Positions 48,373-60,387 of a stretch of DNA of 64,000 nucleotides are shown in pieces. Position numbers and translations under genes: made by a program. The DNA comes from Sciurus carolinensis (lineage: Eukaryota; Chordata; Mammalia; Rodentia; Sciuridae): the NCBI RefSeq assembly GCF_902686445.1, contig NC_062218.1:20126015-20190014 (forward strand), given 5' to 3'. Each line of letters opens with the position of its first letter. The first letter of the stretch is position 1. The notes beneath the pieces were generated by a model, which made no database searches, was not told the DNA's origin, and saw nothing but the letters and a program-made list of their open reading frames with translations.

Positions 48373-49169
48373 TGTTATTATCTGGGTCTTCAAGTTGCAT
48401 CTTTTTCCACTGTCACCTCTGTGGATAGAGGAAACTGTTTCAGACTTTTCCTGAAGTTACTGTATTTCTTATTGGATTTATTACTTCTAAAACACTTGTT
48501 TTTCTTCTAATCCAAAATATATTCTGACCTTCCAATGTCATGATCAACTTGGGATTTGGAGGTTTATCTTGCTGTGATTAATCTTGTGGTTGTACTACTG
48601 TCCTAAATGTACATGGAGGTTATTATATGAATCTCCACCAAAACCTACTTCTATTTCCCAAGTAGCTTCTGAGTGGACTATGGATTTTATGTCCTAGTAA
48701 TCTTACTCTAGTCTTCTTCATGATTTCAGTCCTGTAGCAAATGTATTAGCTTATCCTTCTAAATCAGTATCATAAGTAAACACAATTATTTTCATATATA
48801 AGTTGGTTATTTTCTGTCACATGGAATGGTGGTAACACAGGGTACAAATAAGTCATTAAAATACTTAGAATCCTAAAATGGGCAAATAACTTTAGTAATT
48901 GCAGTTGTAAAATATCTTAATATGCTTTAAAAATTCTTCTTTTGGAAGCAACACAGAAACTCTGTGAAATATTGAAGACAATCTATAGCTCAGCATAAAA
49001 CAGAAACTTTGATGGATTTTTGCCTGGACACTGTTGTGTGTAATATAATTATAATATATATATATTTATATATATACACATACATACACATCTATATACA
49101 CATATGTATGCATATATATAATAAAAGTAAGCATATTTTGTGGTTCAAATATTTTAAAATACTTTTTAA
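48373..49169. other. No gene seen; contains an AT-rich repeat
   Basis: Unassigned sequence followed by an AT/CA simple repeat at 49045-49120. Confidence 0.5.
49045..49120. repeat. AT-rich simple repeat
   Basis: Interrupted TATATA and TACACATACA units. A 61-codon frame here with Ile/Tyr runs is its by-product. Confidence 0.9.
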
Positions 49170-50395
49170 TCCAGTGGTTTTGCTTATTTTTTAATTTATT
49201 TTAACCCTATAAATAAAACATTAAAATTTTACTTGTTAATGGGGTACATAATATGATCTGATGCATGTGTTCTTTATGAAATGTTTGAATCAACTTCATC
49301 ATGTATTTTTCCTCATGTATCATCTCTCTATGGAGAAAACTTTCATGTTGGAGTTACCAGCACCCCAAGAGAGCAGATTCATGCCTGGAGGTATGAACCA
49401 GCAGGAAAATTAGTAAGTCTAAAAATAATCAATAAGGAGCAAAAGACAACAGGTAGAGAATAGCCTGGTGGGTTTTCCAGCCCTGGCAGGGACTGGAGCT
49501 GAACAAGGAAAAAGGCCCAAATCTTTATTTAAGGGGAAATACATCAAAAGTTTGCAGAGTGGCAAGTTTCTTAAGGAAAACAGGATAAACATGGGTAAAA
49601 CAAGTTGTTTGGGGATAGGAAGGTTACATCCACCTCTGGCAGCTACATTTGAACCTAGGCTGTGAGCTAACGTAGTGTGTCAGATTTAATCTGAGCAATC
49701 TGCAACCTGTGGATTCACACCAGAAGTTCTCAGAACAGCAAATCCTGTGCCTTGTGACAATCCCATAATTCATACACTGCCCCCAACACTTTCAAAATCT
49801 TTTCCTCTGCATTTTTGTTAGTCATAGTCACCTACTATACTGTAGCACACCACAATTACTTTGTCCTATCTAATAACTTGTTGCCCATTGACCTGCATTT
49901 CCCCCTCACTCTACCACACCTAGTCTCACCTGCCTCTGTTAACCACCTTTTTAAACCCAACTTCAATGAGGCCAACTGTTTTAGATTCCACATATGAATT
50001 GTGAGGTACTTATCTTTCTATGCCTGGCTTATTTTACTTTATATAATTATCTCTGGTTTCATTCATGTTGTCATTAATGACAATATTTCATTCTTTTTAT
50101 GACCTAATAGTATTCTATTTTGTGCACGTACCACATTTTCTTTATCTATTCATCAGCTGATGGACACTGTGGTTGTTTCTATTTCTTGCGTACTGTGAAC
50201 AGTCCTGTAATGAACATGTGATTCTATTTCTTTAAACATACTAATTTAATCTCCTCTGTATAGATGCACAGTAGTGAAATTTCTGGGTGTTATGATAGAT
50301 CTAGTAATACTTTTGAGGAACCTCCATATGTTTTTTTCATACTGGTCATATTTATTTACATTTTTACACTGAACTCCTCATCATATGTATACTTA
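49170..50395 (-). mobile_element. Old L1 3' end, split by a solo LTR
   Basis: Minus-strand old L1 3' UTR lies at about 49170-49345 (plus-strand GGGGTACATAATATGATCTG). It resumes after 49794 with CATAGTCACCTACTATACTG (49824), TTCATTCATGTTGTCATTAA and TGAGGAACCTCCATATG near 50315. The order matches the L1 at 17441-18560. The LTR at 49346-49788 broke it. Confidence 0.7.
49346..49788 (-). mobile_element. Solo LTR of an endogenous retrovirus, 443 bp, ERVK-like
   Basis: It starts TGTTGGAG and ends CCCCAACA, giving inverted TGTTGG/CCAACA termini. A perfect 6-bp target duplication CTTTCA flanks it (49340-49345 and 49789-49794). TTTATT at 49524-49529 is a polyadenylation signal on the minus strand, which sets the orientation. 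A 6-bp duplication is typical of class II (ERVK/IAP-like) elements. There is no internal region. It sits in an old L1. The 60- and 65-codon frames inside it are not viral genes. Confidence 0.85.
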
Positions 50396-51479
50396 TTTCA
50401 TTGAAATTTCATGACCTATTGGAAATAGGTCCATATATTTTGCAATTACACATGATTTTTATTATTATTATTTTCTATGAATTTCTTGTAATACTAACAA
50501 TTAATAAAGACTATTGCATTTTCTCTTCTTGTTAATATTATTTAAATTTTGTTTATATTATGATTGTGCACAATAAAATATCTTAATATAAAAAATTCCT
50601 AGTAGTAGATGAGGAGATATTATACAGCCAGTAGATAATTGAGAGTTTTGAATACAAGCATTATTTCATTTTTTAGCACACTTTCTAAGTCTTCACTGCT
50701 ATCATAACTGAAGAAGCAAGAGAATTTGAAATTTTTCTGAATAAAAGTATAAAACTACCAACAAATTAAAATCAAGTATTTTCCTAACTCATTGCTTAAA
50801 TATAATCATCGTGTCTTGAAAAACTTATTTTCATTTAACAGATAAATGGAAAATATGGTGATAATACTTATTTCTAAAATTTTCATGAGTTTTAGTTTAC
50901 TAACCACAAAAAATAAAAACAAGTACCACGTCCACAAAATATCTCACAATATTTATGGATTAAATAAACCATATATTTTACTGTGCTTAGCACTTTACTC
51001 GGAATAAAATGAGAATGTTTCTAGAATGATGAACAGTTATAATCTAAGTAATTTTTTTTCTAGAGTTGTAACCATTGTAAAACAAGGACTGGTAATGCCT
51101 TGAAGGACTTCCTAGAGCAGTGTGAAATGAATCACACTCCAAATGCTGGTGCACAAGATTGACTGCAATGTTTTCACAAAGAAAAACAATATTAAAACAA
51201 AAGAAATCAGAAAAGGACAAATGGTAACTTTATCTTCTATAATAATTTAAAATTTATTTGACAATGTGTTGTTGAAAAGAAAACCGCTGGGTAAAAGAAT
51301 ATTTAGCAAAGATTTTGTGTATTATTTTAGTTTAGTAACTATATCCAGTATAACTTAAAGATTATATGCATTTCACATAATTATTGATTTAATTGAAAGT
51401 ATTTTACATGCTTATTATCCATTCCAAACTATATCGACATAGATTGAATGTAACAATACATTAATTAAAAAATTAGAGT
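50396..51479. other. No feature seen
   Basis: AT-rich sequence with no frame or repeat that I can support. Confidence 0.5.
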
Positions 51480-51815
51480 TTAGCCTAGCATTCTCTCTGA
51501 TATGCCTATGCTGACTCACAACAGGCAGGGGTGGGGTGATAGGGTGGGCAGTGGATGAGGATGGGTGGGTTATAGATGTTCACTGGATTGGAGAGGGGGG
51601 AAGAGGGTTAAGGGAGGGGTGATTGGAATGGGAAAGACTGTAAAATGGTTCCGACATAACTTTCCTATGTTTATATGTGAATACTCCACCAGTGTAACCC
51701 CACATCATGTACAAGCACAAAAATGGGAAATTATACTTTATGTATGTATGATATGTCAAAATACATTCTACTGCCATGTATAACTAAAAAAGAACTAATA
51801 AAATATTTTCAAAAA
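51480..51815 (+). mobile_element. 5'-truncated L1, 3' UTR with strong G-rich tract
   Basis: A CTCTCTGATATGCCTATGCT block is followed by a very G-rich tract (51525-51632) with many GGG runs, then ACATTCTACTGCCATGTATA and an A-rich tail (AATAAAATATTTTC). The end shares its terminal motif with the L1 stub at 37981. Short frames of 65-72 codons on both strands are by-products. No clear target duplication. Confidence 0.8.
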
Positions 51816-52609
51816 TATACACTTTGTATTAATATTTTGCTTAGTAATATGAATAACAAATTTCTTCACAAATAATTTATTATATTTATATAAGCAATCT
51901 GTGGCTTATCCATTTTCTAATAAACATATAGAACTTTTAATAAAAATTTTCCCATCTCTTATATAGATACTTAGGTATATCTTACAAGAATGGTTACTAT
52001 ACTAGGATTATGGGGTGAAAGCATTGTCTATCTTTTCGTCTTTATGATAGGTGGTGATAAAGCTGAGTTAAAGAAAAATTGAGTTGCCAAGTAAAACACT
52101 ATTTCTCATCATGTTGAAAGATGGGCACAGGATCTCCTGAATCATAGTGAGTACCATTTATGTTGTAAATGTTATTTCTTGAAAAATCTAAAGAAGATGA
52201 CTGGAGACAGAATGATAGAATTCCTATGTGTAGGCCAAGATTTACATTAGCATAATAAAGTTGAGTGCTCTCTCAGAAATCTCCTACCTCAGCACAACAC
52301 ATTTATAACAAAGTGTTGATAGACCTAGGAATGGACATTCTTTTAGAAAATTCAGCGATTGTCAAGTTCCAGACACAGCAAATGGATTACAGAATGAGAA
52401 CTGAGTGCAGAATTTTAAGCCTCTAATTTTGAAAATGTCTTATTAATCATTTTTAGACTTCAACAGTTTCATCACTGTCTACAAGAAGTCATAATAAAAT
52501 TAAATGGAAAGTCAGAATCTTCAACTGAATATAGAATTCATTCAATTCACAAATGAAGCAGAGTTGATTTTAATGGAGCCTGATGGATTAAACCTTGAAA
52601 AACCTTGAG
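51816..52609. other. No feature seen
   Basis: Unassigned AT-rich sequence. Confidence 0.5.
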
Positions 52610-52870
52610 ATGGTGAATACAGTGCTTGCCAAATGGTGTTTCTAAAAGTTAGTAAGTAATACCACCAGCCAAGGTATTGTTAAAAATGCAGATAGACAAG
52701 ATCCAACCTACTTCTGTTTAGAAGTACTGCCCAGAAACCTGTAATTAATTTTTAAAAAAATATTAAACTATCACAGTGTAATGAAATAAGCAGGGGCTAA
52801 TACTGACAAAACCCAGGCATCTCTGATGCAGGTGACCAATGGGTCACACCTTAAGGAATGCTTTGTGATC
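52610..52870 (+). mobile_element. MER5A-like hAT fragment
   Basis: Blocks GTTAAAAATGCAGATAGACA, CCCAGAAACCTGTAATTAAT and CATCTCTGATGCAGGTGACC follow MER5A order. A block at about 52765-52795 is not part of that order and recurs at 54116. Confidence 0.45.
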
Positions 52871-53350
52871 TAAGGCAATTTAAGTTCTAGCAACTGTTTT
52901 GTATAAAGCCCTGTGTTTACTGGGAACCCTAGATACTACCACTTATCACCCCTCCACTTCTTTATCACCCAGAGTTTCCTGAAGTGTATTTACCGTATAG
53001 AACTTCCAGATAATTGACATGATAGTAAAATTAATATATGTGTATTATATTTAGAAGATAATTTTGTCTCACATATATAACATAGTAAGTTCTAGAAAGA
53101 GAAATATGGAACATAATTTCTCAATTCATAGTGTGAAGGGAAATAAGTTGAGACAGTTTTAAGAACCCTGCGTTAACACCTCTATGATTACGTTGAAATA
53201 GGGAAACAAAAAGGAACATTCTATAAGCTTCTATATTGAAATGTATAAACCAATATGTGCTACAAGAAGTAAGTTAGAGGAAACAAGGAAAGAAATAATG
53301 AATATTTTCTGCCTTTCCATCAGATCTCAATAATCTAAATATTTCAATAA
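52871..53350. other. No feature seen
   Basis: Unassigned sequence left of a solo LTR. Confidence 0.5.
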
Positions 53351-53806
53351 TGTTGGAGTCTTAAGCTCCCTTGCTCTTCTCGACCAATGACAAGGGAAGG
53401 GAGCACTCCCCAACAAGGCCAGACAGGGAAAGGTAGGGAGAATGACTGCCCGCACCCAGTTCTCCAGGGGGAGGACAATCAGACGTGTCAGGGAGACCAG
53501 TCACAGCAGAAACTTGTTTATTGAGGAAGTCACACAACTTTTATGTAAGGTGAAGGCTAGGTGGGAACCAATCAGCTTAAAGGTCAGCAAGGCAGGTAGG
53601 GGGGCGGTTCACATAGGCGAGAGTCCCAAGGACTATATGGCAAACACAAGCTGATCATGTAGGCAGAACTGTTGTTAACCAATCCCTGATGGTGGGTCAT
53701 TTTATTGTCATTAACTTTTGAAATCGCCTTTGAGGCCTTGACCTTTCTCACCCGCCAGGAAGTAAGGAGTCAGTCTGAATTAGTTAACATGTCATTAGTC
53801 CCAACA
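53351..53806 (-). mobile_element. Solo LTR of an endogenous retrovirus, 456 bp
   Basis: Termini are TGTTGG at 53351 and CCAACA at 53806. TTTATT at 53517-53522 gives a minus-strand AATAAA signal. U3 is GC-richer than the flanks, with CCAATCAG-type motifs. The flanks CAATAA (53345-53350) and CAATGT (53807-53812) agree at only 4 of 6 bases, so the target duplication is degraded or the flank was altered. The termini resemble those of the LTR at 49346, but the internal sequence does not align, so they are different families. No internal region. The 70-codon plus frame inside it is not meaningful. Confidence 0.8.
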
Positions 53807-53812
53807 CAATGT

Positions 53813-55689
53813 TTTCATAAAGATAAAAATGAGTTATGAAAATTAAGAAATGCATAAATGGATTCGATAAGCCCTAGTATGGATATGTTTAATACCCTGT
53901 GTATAGTATTTGTACTTCATTACCTTTGAATAATCAGTTAATTTCAAGTGGGTTAAAATGAATTCATATTACATATTGTTTCTATCTTAGAAATTTTTCT
54001 AACATGTATATTATGCATAGTGATAAACACATTCACATCTTATAAGATAGATATAAATAATCAAAACCATCCTTTAGGGCACTTCAAATCAAGCTAACTA
54101 TTGGGAAAAACTGTTGAACTATCACAATGTAATGAAATAAACAAGGAACATATTTAAGATACATAATGACCAATGAATACTAGACAATCAAAATAAATAC
54201 TATTGATATTTAGAAGTCAAATGCTAATTTGTTGAATATTATCATCAGGATAGAAAGATAATTTTCTGGATATGAAAGAAAAGAATTAAGTTTGCTGTAT
54301 GGTGTACAAGAGCCTAATTAAATGAAGGGAATAATGCCATGTTGGAATAATGAAAGAATAGCAACAAAAAGAGAAAGAAGGACAATGTTTGGTTCAGAAA
54401 CACCCTTGTGGTAGATTCGTCTTATATTGTGTTTGGTTAGAAATGAATGGTCATAAGGTAAAAATAACTTTTTATTGAACTTCCATATTAACCTCAGAAG
54501 AAGGAAGGACAAATTCTGTGTGAGGGAGAATGCTTATGGCTCTATTTTATATTTCCACTGAAGGGGAAATCAGATGTTAAGTAAAAGGAAATATGGGAAC
54601 TGAGCCTACTTTTGCAAACTCCACTAATGATCTCTCTAGACAAGAAGGAATGGCTTTTTCCATATGGTAGATTGATCGGAGAAGACTCTTCTCTAGACAG
54701 GAACTTTTTAGTTTGTCTTTTTCAAGCCCTTCAACCTTCAGACAGGCTGTATCTTATTCTTAACATAAACTTACTGGATTAGACTGTGTTCAAGGAAAAC
54801 CTATAAGTTACTCTGAAGTTGTCTTTAGCAGAGATTGCTAGCATAACAGTTGGTGGGGTTTCTGAAGTTACTTTGCCCAATTAGCTTTATCATTAGTGCA
54901 AATTAATTGTCATCAGCATTTTTCCGTTCTGGTATTTTTTTTATTGACTCCTAACTAGAATCCACAGAAGGAATGTTACATATTGATGCATGAACATTTC
55001 AACAACATTTTCCTGATTTATTGGAGAAGAAATAAGCCATTCAAGGTCATCCCTTCTGTAATCATACAGACTGGTTGTGAGCTCATTTTACTTCTGATTA
55101 GTACTTGGAGGGAGTAAAGAGTTGTAAAGTAATAAGTACAAAAAATTACTGTGAAAATAAACTTCATATCATCCCAAATGCTTGATACAGAGAGAAGACA
55201 TTAGACTTATAGGTTTCATCCAAAATAAAAACAGTAGTTGTCATGCGTGTTCCAAGTAAAAGTAATACTGGACTTTCACTGTGCAGTATTTTTGTTGAAT
55301 TAACAAATTACATAGAGCAACAAGTGCTTTAATTTTTAAATAGGACCTAAAAATAATAGAATAAATTTAAGGAAATTAGTTTGTAGGAGCTCCTCTATTT
55401 CACAAAGTATTCCCAAGGACAAGAAAAATTTGTTTCTAATGTTTTCCTATGATTTCATTGTGACTGTATCTGAGAGGCAAAGTAATATTGACAGATGAAA
55501 TACTATATATGTGTACATACAAATAAATCTAAGTATATATGTAAGTATGTTTCCTATATTTCAATTAATAATATTATTAGAGTAATGCTGAAAATACATT
55601 GCAGTTCAACAATCTAAAATATATTATTATAAAAGTCACAGTCTTTTAAGAATTAAAAAAAAATTGAAAAGTTCTCTCTCAGAATCTCT
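53813..55689. other. No gene seen; unassigned
   Basis: AT-rich sequence with no recognisable frame or RNA gene. Confidence 0.5.
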
Positions 55690-55835
55690 ATAACAAACCA
55701 ATCCTGATTGATTCCTTGGATTGTAATCCTTCCTTGCCTCCATGAATGCAAAGAATAAATTCATGTTGTTTGAAGCCATCGAGTTTGCAATAATTTGTTA
55801 GGAAATCCTGGAAAACTAATGTACATCCTATGGTC
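55690..55835 (+). repeat. Old interspersed repeat, 3' end
   Basis: ATAAATTCATGTTGTTTGAA, GCCATCGAGTTTGCAATAAT and CCTGGAAAACTAATGTACA match the 3' end of the repeat type at 18870-19300. Confidence 0.5.
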
Positions 55836-56184
55836 ATATGGACATTTATTATAATTTAATTTATTTTCAAGATGCACTATCCCTACAATATTGTAACCCT
55901 GATTATAAATTAAATATCTAAAGATTGAATTTTAATGCTTAATGGCAATAATAAATATTTCCAAGTTGTTCTTAAGGAAAGTTAAAAAAACTTTAAGTCC
56001 CACTAGCATTTCATTGAGGTAAAATTTTGAGAAGGATCAAGTGGTGTTTCTTCATAATTCATATGCATTCAAAATATAAAAGGAATTTTTTTGGAAATGT
56101 AAGTTGACATATTATAATTTAATATTTATAGTTTCTATTCAGGTCCTATCACGACTTGTTTTTCTTGTTTGTAAATTTTTAGTA

Positions 56185-56711
56185 TGTTTTTAGTTTGGAT
56201 ATGCAGTGTACCCCCAAAAGCTCATATGTGAGACAATGTAAGAATGTTCAGAGGTGAGTGGGGGCTGGAGATGTAGCTCAGTTTTAGATCACTTGCCTTG
56301 AATATTTGAGGCCCTGAATTCAATTGTGAGTACTACAAGAATGTTCAGAGGTGAAATGAGAGTTTTAACCCAATCAGTGACTTAATCCATCCATTTGGAT
56401 TAATTTGGTTGTAGCTGTAGGGAATTTGGTTGTGACTGGGGAGGTAGGTCCCTCGGGACATACCTTTGATATGTGTCTTTTGTCCCTGGTGAGTAGAGCT
56501 TTCCTTCTGTTTCCTGATTGCCATATCCTGAGCTGCTTTGGTCTGCTGTGCCCCTCCACCATAATGTTTTGTATTATCTGGGGTCCAGAGGTACAGAGGA
56601 AACCAACGATGAACTGAGAACTCTGAAACTGAGCCCCAAGAAAACCTTTCCACTTCTACATTGTTCTTGTCACTTCTTTTGGTTACAGTGACACAAAAAT
56701 TGATTAATGCA
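56185..56711 (+). mobile_element. MLT1-like MaLR LTR carrying an ID SINE
   Basis: Blocks TAGTTTGGATATGCAGTGTA, CCCCAAAAGCTCATATGTGA, TTTAACCCAATCAGTGACTT, CCTCCACCATAATGTTTTGT and TTGTCACTTCTTTTGGTTAC follow MLT1/MaLR order, with the 3' end near 56711. An ID SINE (56258-56336) splits it. Frames of 62-102 codons on both strands are by-products. Confidence 0.75.
56240..56354 (+). mobile_element. ID SINE inserted in a MaLR LTR
   Basis: The body (56258-56336) has GGGGCTGGAGATGTAGCTCA, TCACTTGCCTTGAATATTTG and CTGAATTCAATTGTGAGTAC. An 18-bp perfect target duplication AAGAATGTTCAGAGGTGA lies at 56240-56257 and 56337-56354. The A tail is absent or lost. Confidence 0.92.
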
Positions 56712-56806
56712 GTATGTCATCTGAAAATTAGTGAAAGTTCACCATCAGTAGGTTTGATTCCTACTATGATTTCTTTTCAATAGTGTGGAAACTCACAAAC
56801 TAACTG

Positions 56807-56808
<2 letters not shown>

Positions 56809-56848
<40 letters not shown>
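56809..56848. repeat. (AT)n microsatellite
   Basis: About 20 AT units without interruption. Confidence 0.95.
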
Positions 56849-56849
<1 letters not shown>

Positions 56850-57630
56850 TGGATTAATATCATAATTGTATAAAAATAATAGAATTTAAATGTTTTTCAT
56901 TGTTTCCTCTAAAACTTATTTCAGAGGAATAGTGATTTATTTTTTCCTCTGAAACAAGTTTTATGAAAACTTATGAAATCTATGAGATTTCAATGAAAAA
57001 GATTATATGACTAGACACAAAGTAATTCTGTTTTAACCAAACTATTATCACTAATTTTTATAAGATTATCTGAATAAAATTTTAAAATTCAAATATTTTT
57101 TATTCCAAATAATAATCAGTAATAGAAAATATCATCCGTTTAATTTTTTATATTATTAGTTTATTATAAGCTAAATAAAACAAAACTAGGCATTTTAAAA
57201 ACAAAGTTTATTAATTTTATGATTTAAGATATGATTGATATGTTTGAGTTAACTTTACAAAAAGCATGTAAATGTTTGGTTAGTTTGTACTTTTTGTTTC
57301 ATTTCTATGACATCTAATGAATTCACATAAAACATTCAGTCTATTTTTTTTAAAGTACAATGTATATCTAAGAATTTGCTTCCTAAGGGAAAATTACTTC
57401 TAAATACGATTTCAAGGCTTACAGCTTCACAAAAGAATGGAATATCATATACTGTGACAGGAAGCAACACAACAATCATCCTAGAATCTTCCAATTTCTA
57501 TCACTTTCATGAAGGAAAGTGGGGAAATTACCCAGAGTTAAATAAACACATCAGTTAGGGTGAATTTTTATCTATGAGGCCAAAATCATTTTAAAAACTG
57601 TGTTTTAAGCTATGTCCAGAAATGATGACA
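56849..57630. other. No feature seen
   Basis: Very AT-rich sequence. A 60-codon plus frame at 57376-57558 has no recognisable domain. Confidence 0.5.
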
Positions 57631-57725
57631 GGGATCTGGGGTTGTGACTCAGTGGTAGAGCACTTGCCTAGCATGTGTGAGGCACTGGGTTCAATTCTCA
57701 GCACCACATATAAATAAATAAATAA
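57631..57725 (+). mobile_element. ID SINE
   Basis: GGGGTTGTGACTCAGTGGTA, GAGCACTTGCCTAGCATGTG, GGCACTGGGTTCAATTCTCA, then a TAAATAAATAAA tail. Low divergence. Target duplication not clear. Confidence 0.92.
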
Positions 57726-58264
57726 ATGTCCATTGTGGTATACTTAAGAAATTTGACCCCTTTTGAAGGAGTTCTTTTCTTATAATAAATTATTTCAATA
57801 GTAATGAAAAGGAGTCACTCAATATTAAAGTGGCATGGAAGTTTAGACCTCCTTAACATAATTTCATTATGCATAAGACCAAATAGCTTTATTTTGTGGT
57901 TTTAATTGACATTAGTTACAGTAATTCAATAGGAATTGATACAAGGTAGGGCATTATTTAGCAAAGCATCATAGGTTCTATTGGGTTAGTATCATATACA
58001 TTCATCACTTCTATAGTTCAAAAGCTTCTGATTTTTATATTTTATCCAATTTATAAAACACAATTCTGCTTCAGATTTCTTAAATTGCCTACTTCATAAA
58101 AATTTATTAGTATGTGCTATGAATTCTTGATCTCATAGAAAAGGTACTAATTGAAGGTATTTATCATATCCATCAAATAAATATAATATTTATCAATGTA
58201 ATATCTAAGGCAAATTTTAGCTTGTAGCAGATTAACATACACATACAATTACCAACTGTTTCCA
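57726..58264. other. No feature seen
   Basis: Unassigned AT-rich sequence. Confidence 0.5.
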
Positions 58265-58490
58265 ATTATTGTGGTCTTAAATGTGTCAGGCACTGTTCAA
58301 AGCACTGTTTCTGTATTAAATTATTTAGTTATTTTTCAGGCTACATTAGTCTTTATAATCCTCATTTCACAAATGAAGAAGCTGATGCAATGGAAGATTC
58401 ATTCATTTGCTCAAGGTAATTGAGTCAGAAATATTTAGAACTAGGATTTGAACACAAAAGGTATGACTAAATAGTTTGTATCTTTTTTCC
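58265..58490 (+). repeat. MIR SINE remnant
   Basis: GTGTCAGGCACTGTTCAAAG, TTATAATCCTCATTTCACAA, ATGAAGAAGCTGATGCAATG, TTGCTCAAGGTAATTGAGTC and AGGATTTGAACACAAAAGG follow MIR order closely. Confidence 0.7.
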
Positions 58491-60177
58491 AACATTATAC
58501 TTATGCATACTTCTAGAGAAAGATACTGTTAAGCAGATATTTATAAAGTATTATAAGCCAAAGCAATTATGTACTTGTAAGTAATTAGATAGTTCTTGAA
58601 GAAAGACAGAATTTATGAAATCTACCATTAGTAAGGTGATACACTTATATTAAGTGATAACATGTATTTATTTAAAATTATGTAGACAGATATTTTTCTA
58701 ATAGAAAACACTAGTTATTTGCAAACCAACCATACAAGTATGTAAAACTATAAAGTCTTCATAAATTAAATAAAATATCTCTTTGAACTCATCAGAGAGC
58801 TTCCAAGCTAATGGGGACTTCAAGGAATAAGATCCCTAAAGCAAGAAAAATAAAAAGCAAATTCAATTTTTAATGTTACCATTCCCCTCGAGAGGTTCAC
58901 AGGATGCCCTGAGTTTCTGGGTAACTAAAGAAATGCTTTTAGCCAACATATTGGAATAAGGGGGGAAAAAAGTTAACTGTTTATCAAGAATACTTGCATA
59001 GGCAAATAATTTCACACTAAATATTTACATACCAGGTAAATTAGAAATTGGCAAGCTCAAATAAAAATAAATCCTAGATTCAAATTATATCGGTAGCTAA
59101 TTTGATGTACTTGGATACATCTAACCAAACTTATTTTTTTTTCCCATAAACTTCTTGCAGAATCGAGATCAAACAGAAATTCTGTGGAAGAACATATCAC
59201 TGTGAGAGTCTCAATATTGTTTTATATTTTTATACACATAATTCCAGAGTTTGATTAAAAATCAATAGATTCTCGCTATTCATACTGCTCCATTTTCTCA
59301 AATGCTGGACATGTTCTGTAAACTAGTTCATTCCCATCTCTGTGGATCAATTTGAGATGTGTGAGTTTTAACATGGGAGTGTTTTAGTAATTACAATGCT
59401 ATAGAATTTGCCACCTCACTGACTATCAGTAATATGGCTCTTATTGCCATCTGGCAAGGCAACATATCAATTCCAAAGTCTTATCATGACGACATTCTCT
59501 TCTCTAGGACTCCTTCCTGCACCAATAGCCATAATCTCAATTTACCCAGAAGCAGACCTTTACAAAAAATGGAAACAGTTCATTAGAAAGGTGTTCCCAG
59601 GAAATTCTAACAGGGGAATGGAATTAAGAAAAGTACAGGAAGAAAACTGCACAAGTTACATCATGGGGAAAGTTAGAACTGTGGCTTAAGCCCAATGGAG
59701 AAAACTGAGAAATGGTGTAGAACATGCTCCTCAGAGTTATTCCTCCTGAGAAGCAAGAAATATGAGACATTTGTGAACAAACTCCCTGACTGCTGTAGAG
59801 TATGAATTAGTGTCAGAGATCATTAATTCCTGCACCTGTGGCCTGACTCACAAGGGACTGAGTGGGTTCCAGGCTAGTGAAAGTCCTCCAGCAATGTGTA
59901 AGCAATTAAACAATGGGGCCAGTGTGTAATAAAGTAGTAATGGCAAGGGGGATTCAGGTGGAACACTGGTAGAGTTTGCTCCATAGTTCCAAATGCTCTT
60001 GATTCCAGATGGCTTTCTCACATCACAAATTACTCAAGAATTTAGTCACCTACATGTTTCCAGGTTCTCTCTTTCTCTGTCTCATGCTTTGCCCCCACAG
60101 TTAGTTGGGTTTGTTTATAACATCATAACCTTATTTTATTTTCCATAAGCCACTTTGCATAACTCCTAGTATTTACT
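58491..60177. other. No gene seen; unassigned
   Basis: The 81-codon plus frame at 59444-59689 has no domain that I recognise. The stretch 59500-59950 could be an old LTR-type repeat, but no termini are visible. Confidence 0.45.
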
Positions 60178-60306
60178 AGAAATGACCCATCCAGGGCTGG
60201 GGATATAACTCAGTTGGTTGAGTGCTTGCCTTGCAAGCACAAGGCACTGGGTTCAAATCCCCAGTACTGCAAAATAAATAAACAAATAAAAAGAAATGAT
60301 CCATCC
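60178..60306 (+). mobile_element. ID SINE, low divergence
   Basis: The body (60193-60291) has AGGGCTGGGGATATAACTCA, GTTGGTTGAGTGCTTGCCTT, GGGTTCAAATCCCCAGTACT and an AATAAATA-type tail. Direct repeats AGAAATGACCCATCC (60178-60192) and AGAAATGATCCATCC (60292-60306) differ at one base. The intact A and B boxes suggest a fairly recent insertion. Confidence 0.95.
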
Positions 60307-60387
60307 ATTTAGACACTTAATCAAAGGACACAATGCCTATCAGATATTTAGATTCTCTCACAATGCTTAATTCCAAGGTTCTAAGAG

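Noticed and set aside
56345..56653. 102-codon minus frame
   Set aside because: It is antisense to an MLT1-like MaLR LTR, and no family match is visible.
57612..57732. ATGTCCA repeats as target duplication of the ID SINE at 57631
   Set aside because: The left copy is separated from the SINE start by about 12 bases, so it does not abut the element.
60193..60260. tRNA-like sequence with A and B boxes
   Set aside because: It is the head of an ID SINE: it lacks a full cloverleaf, continues into an A-rich tail and is flanked by target duplications.
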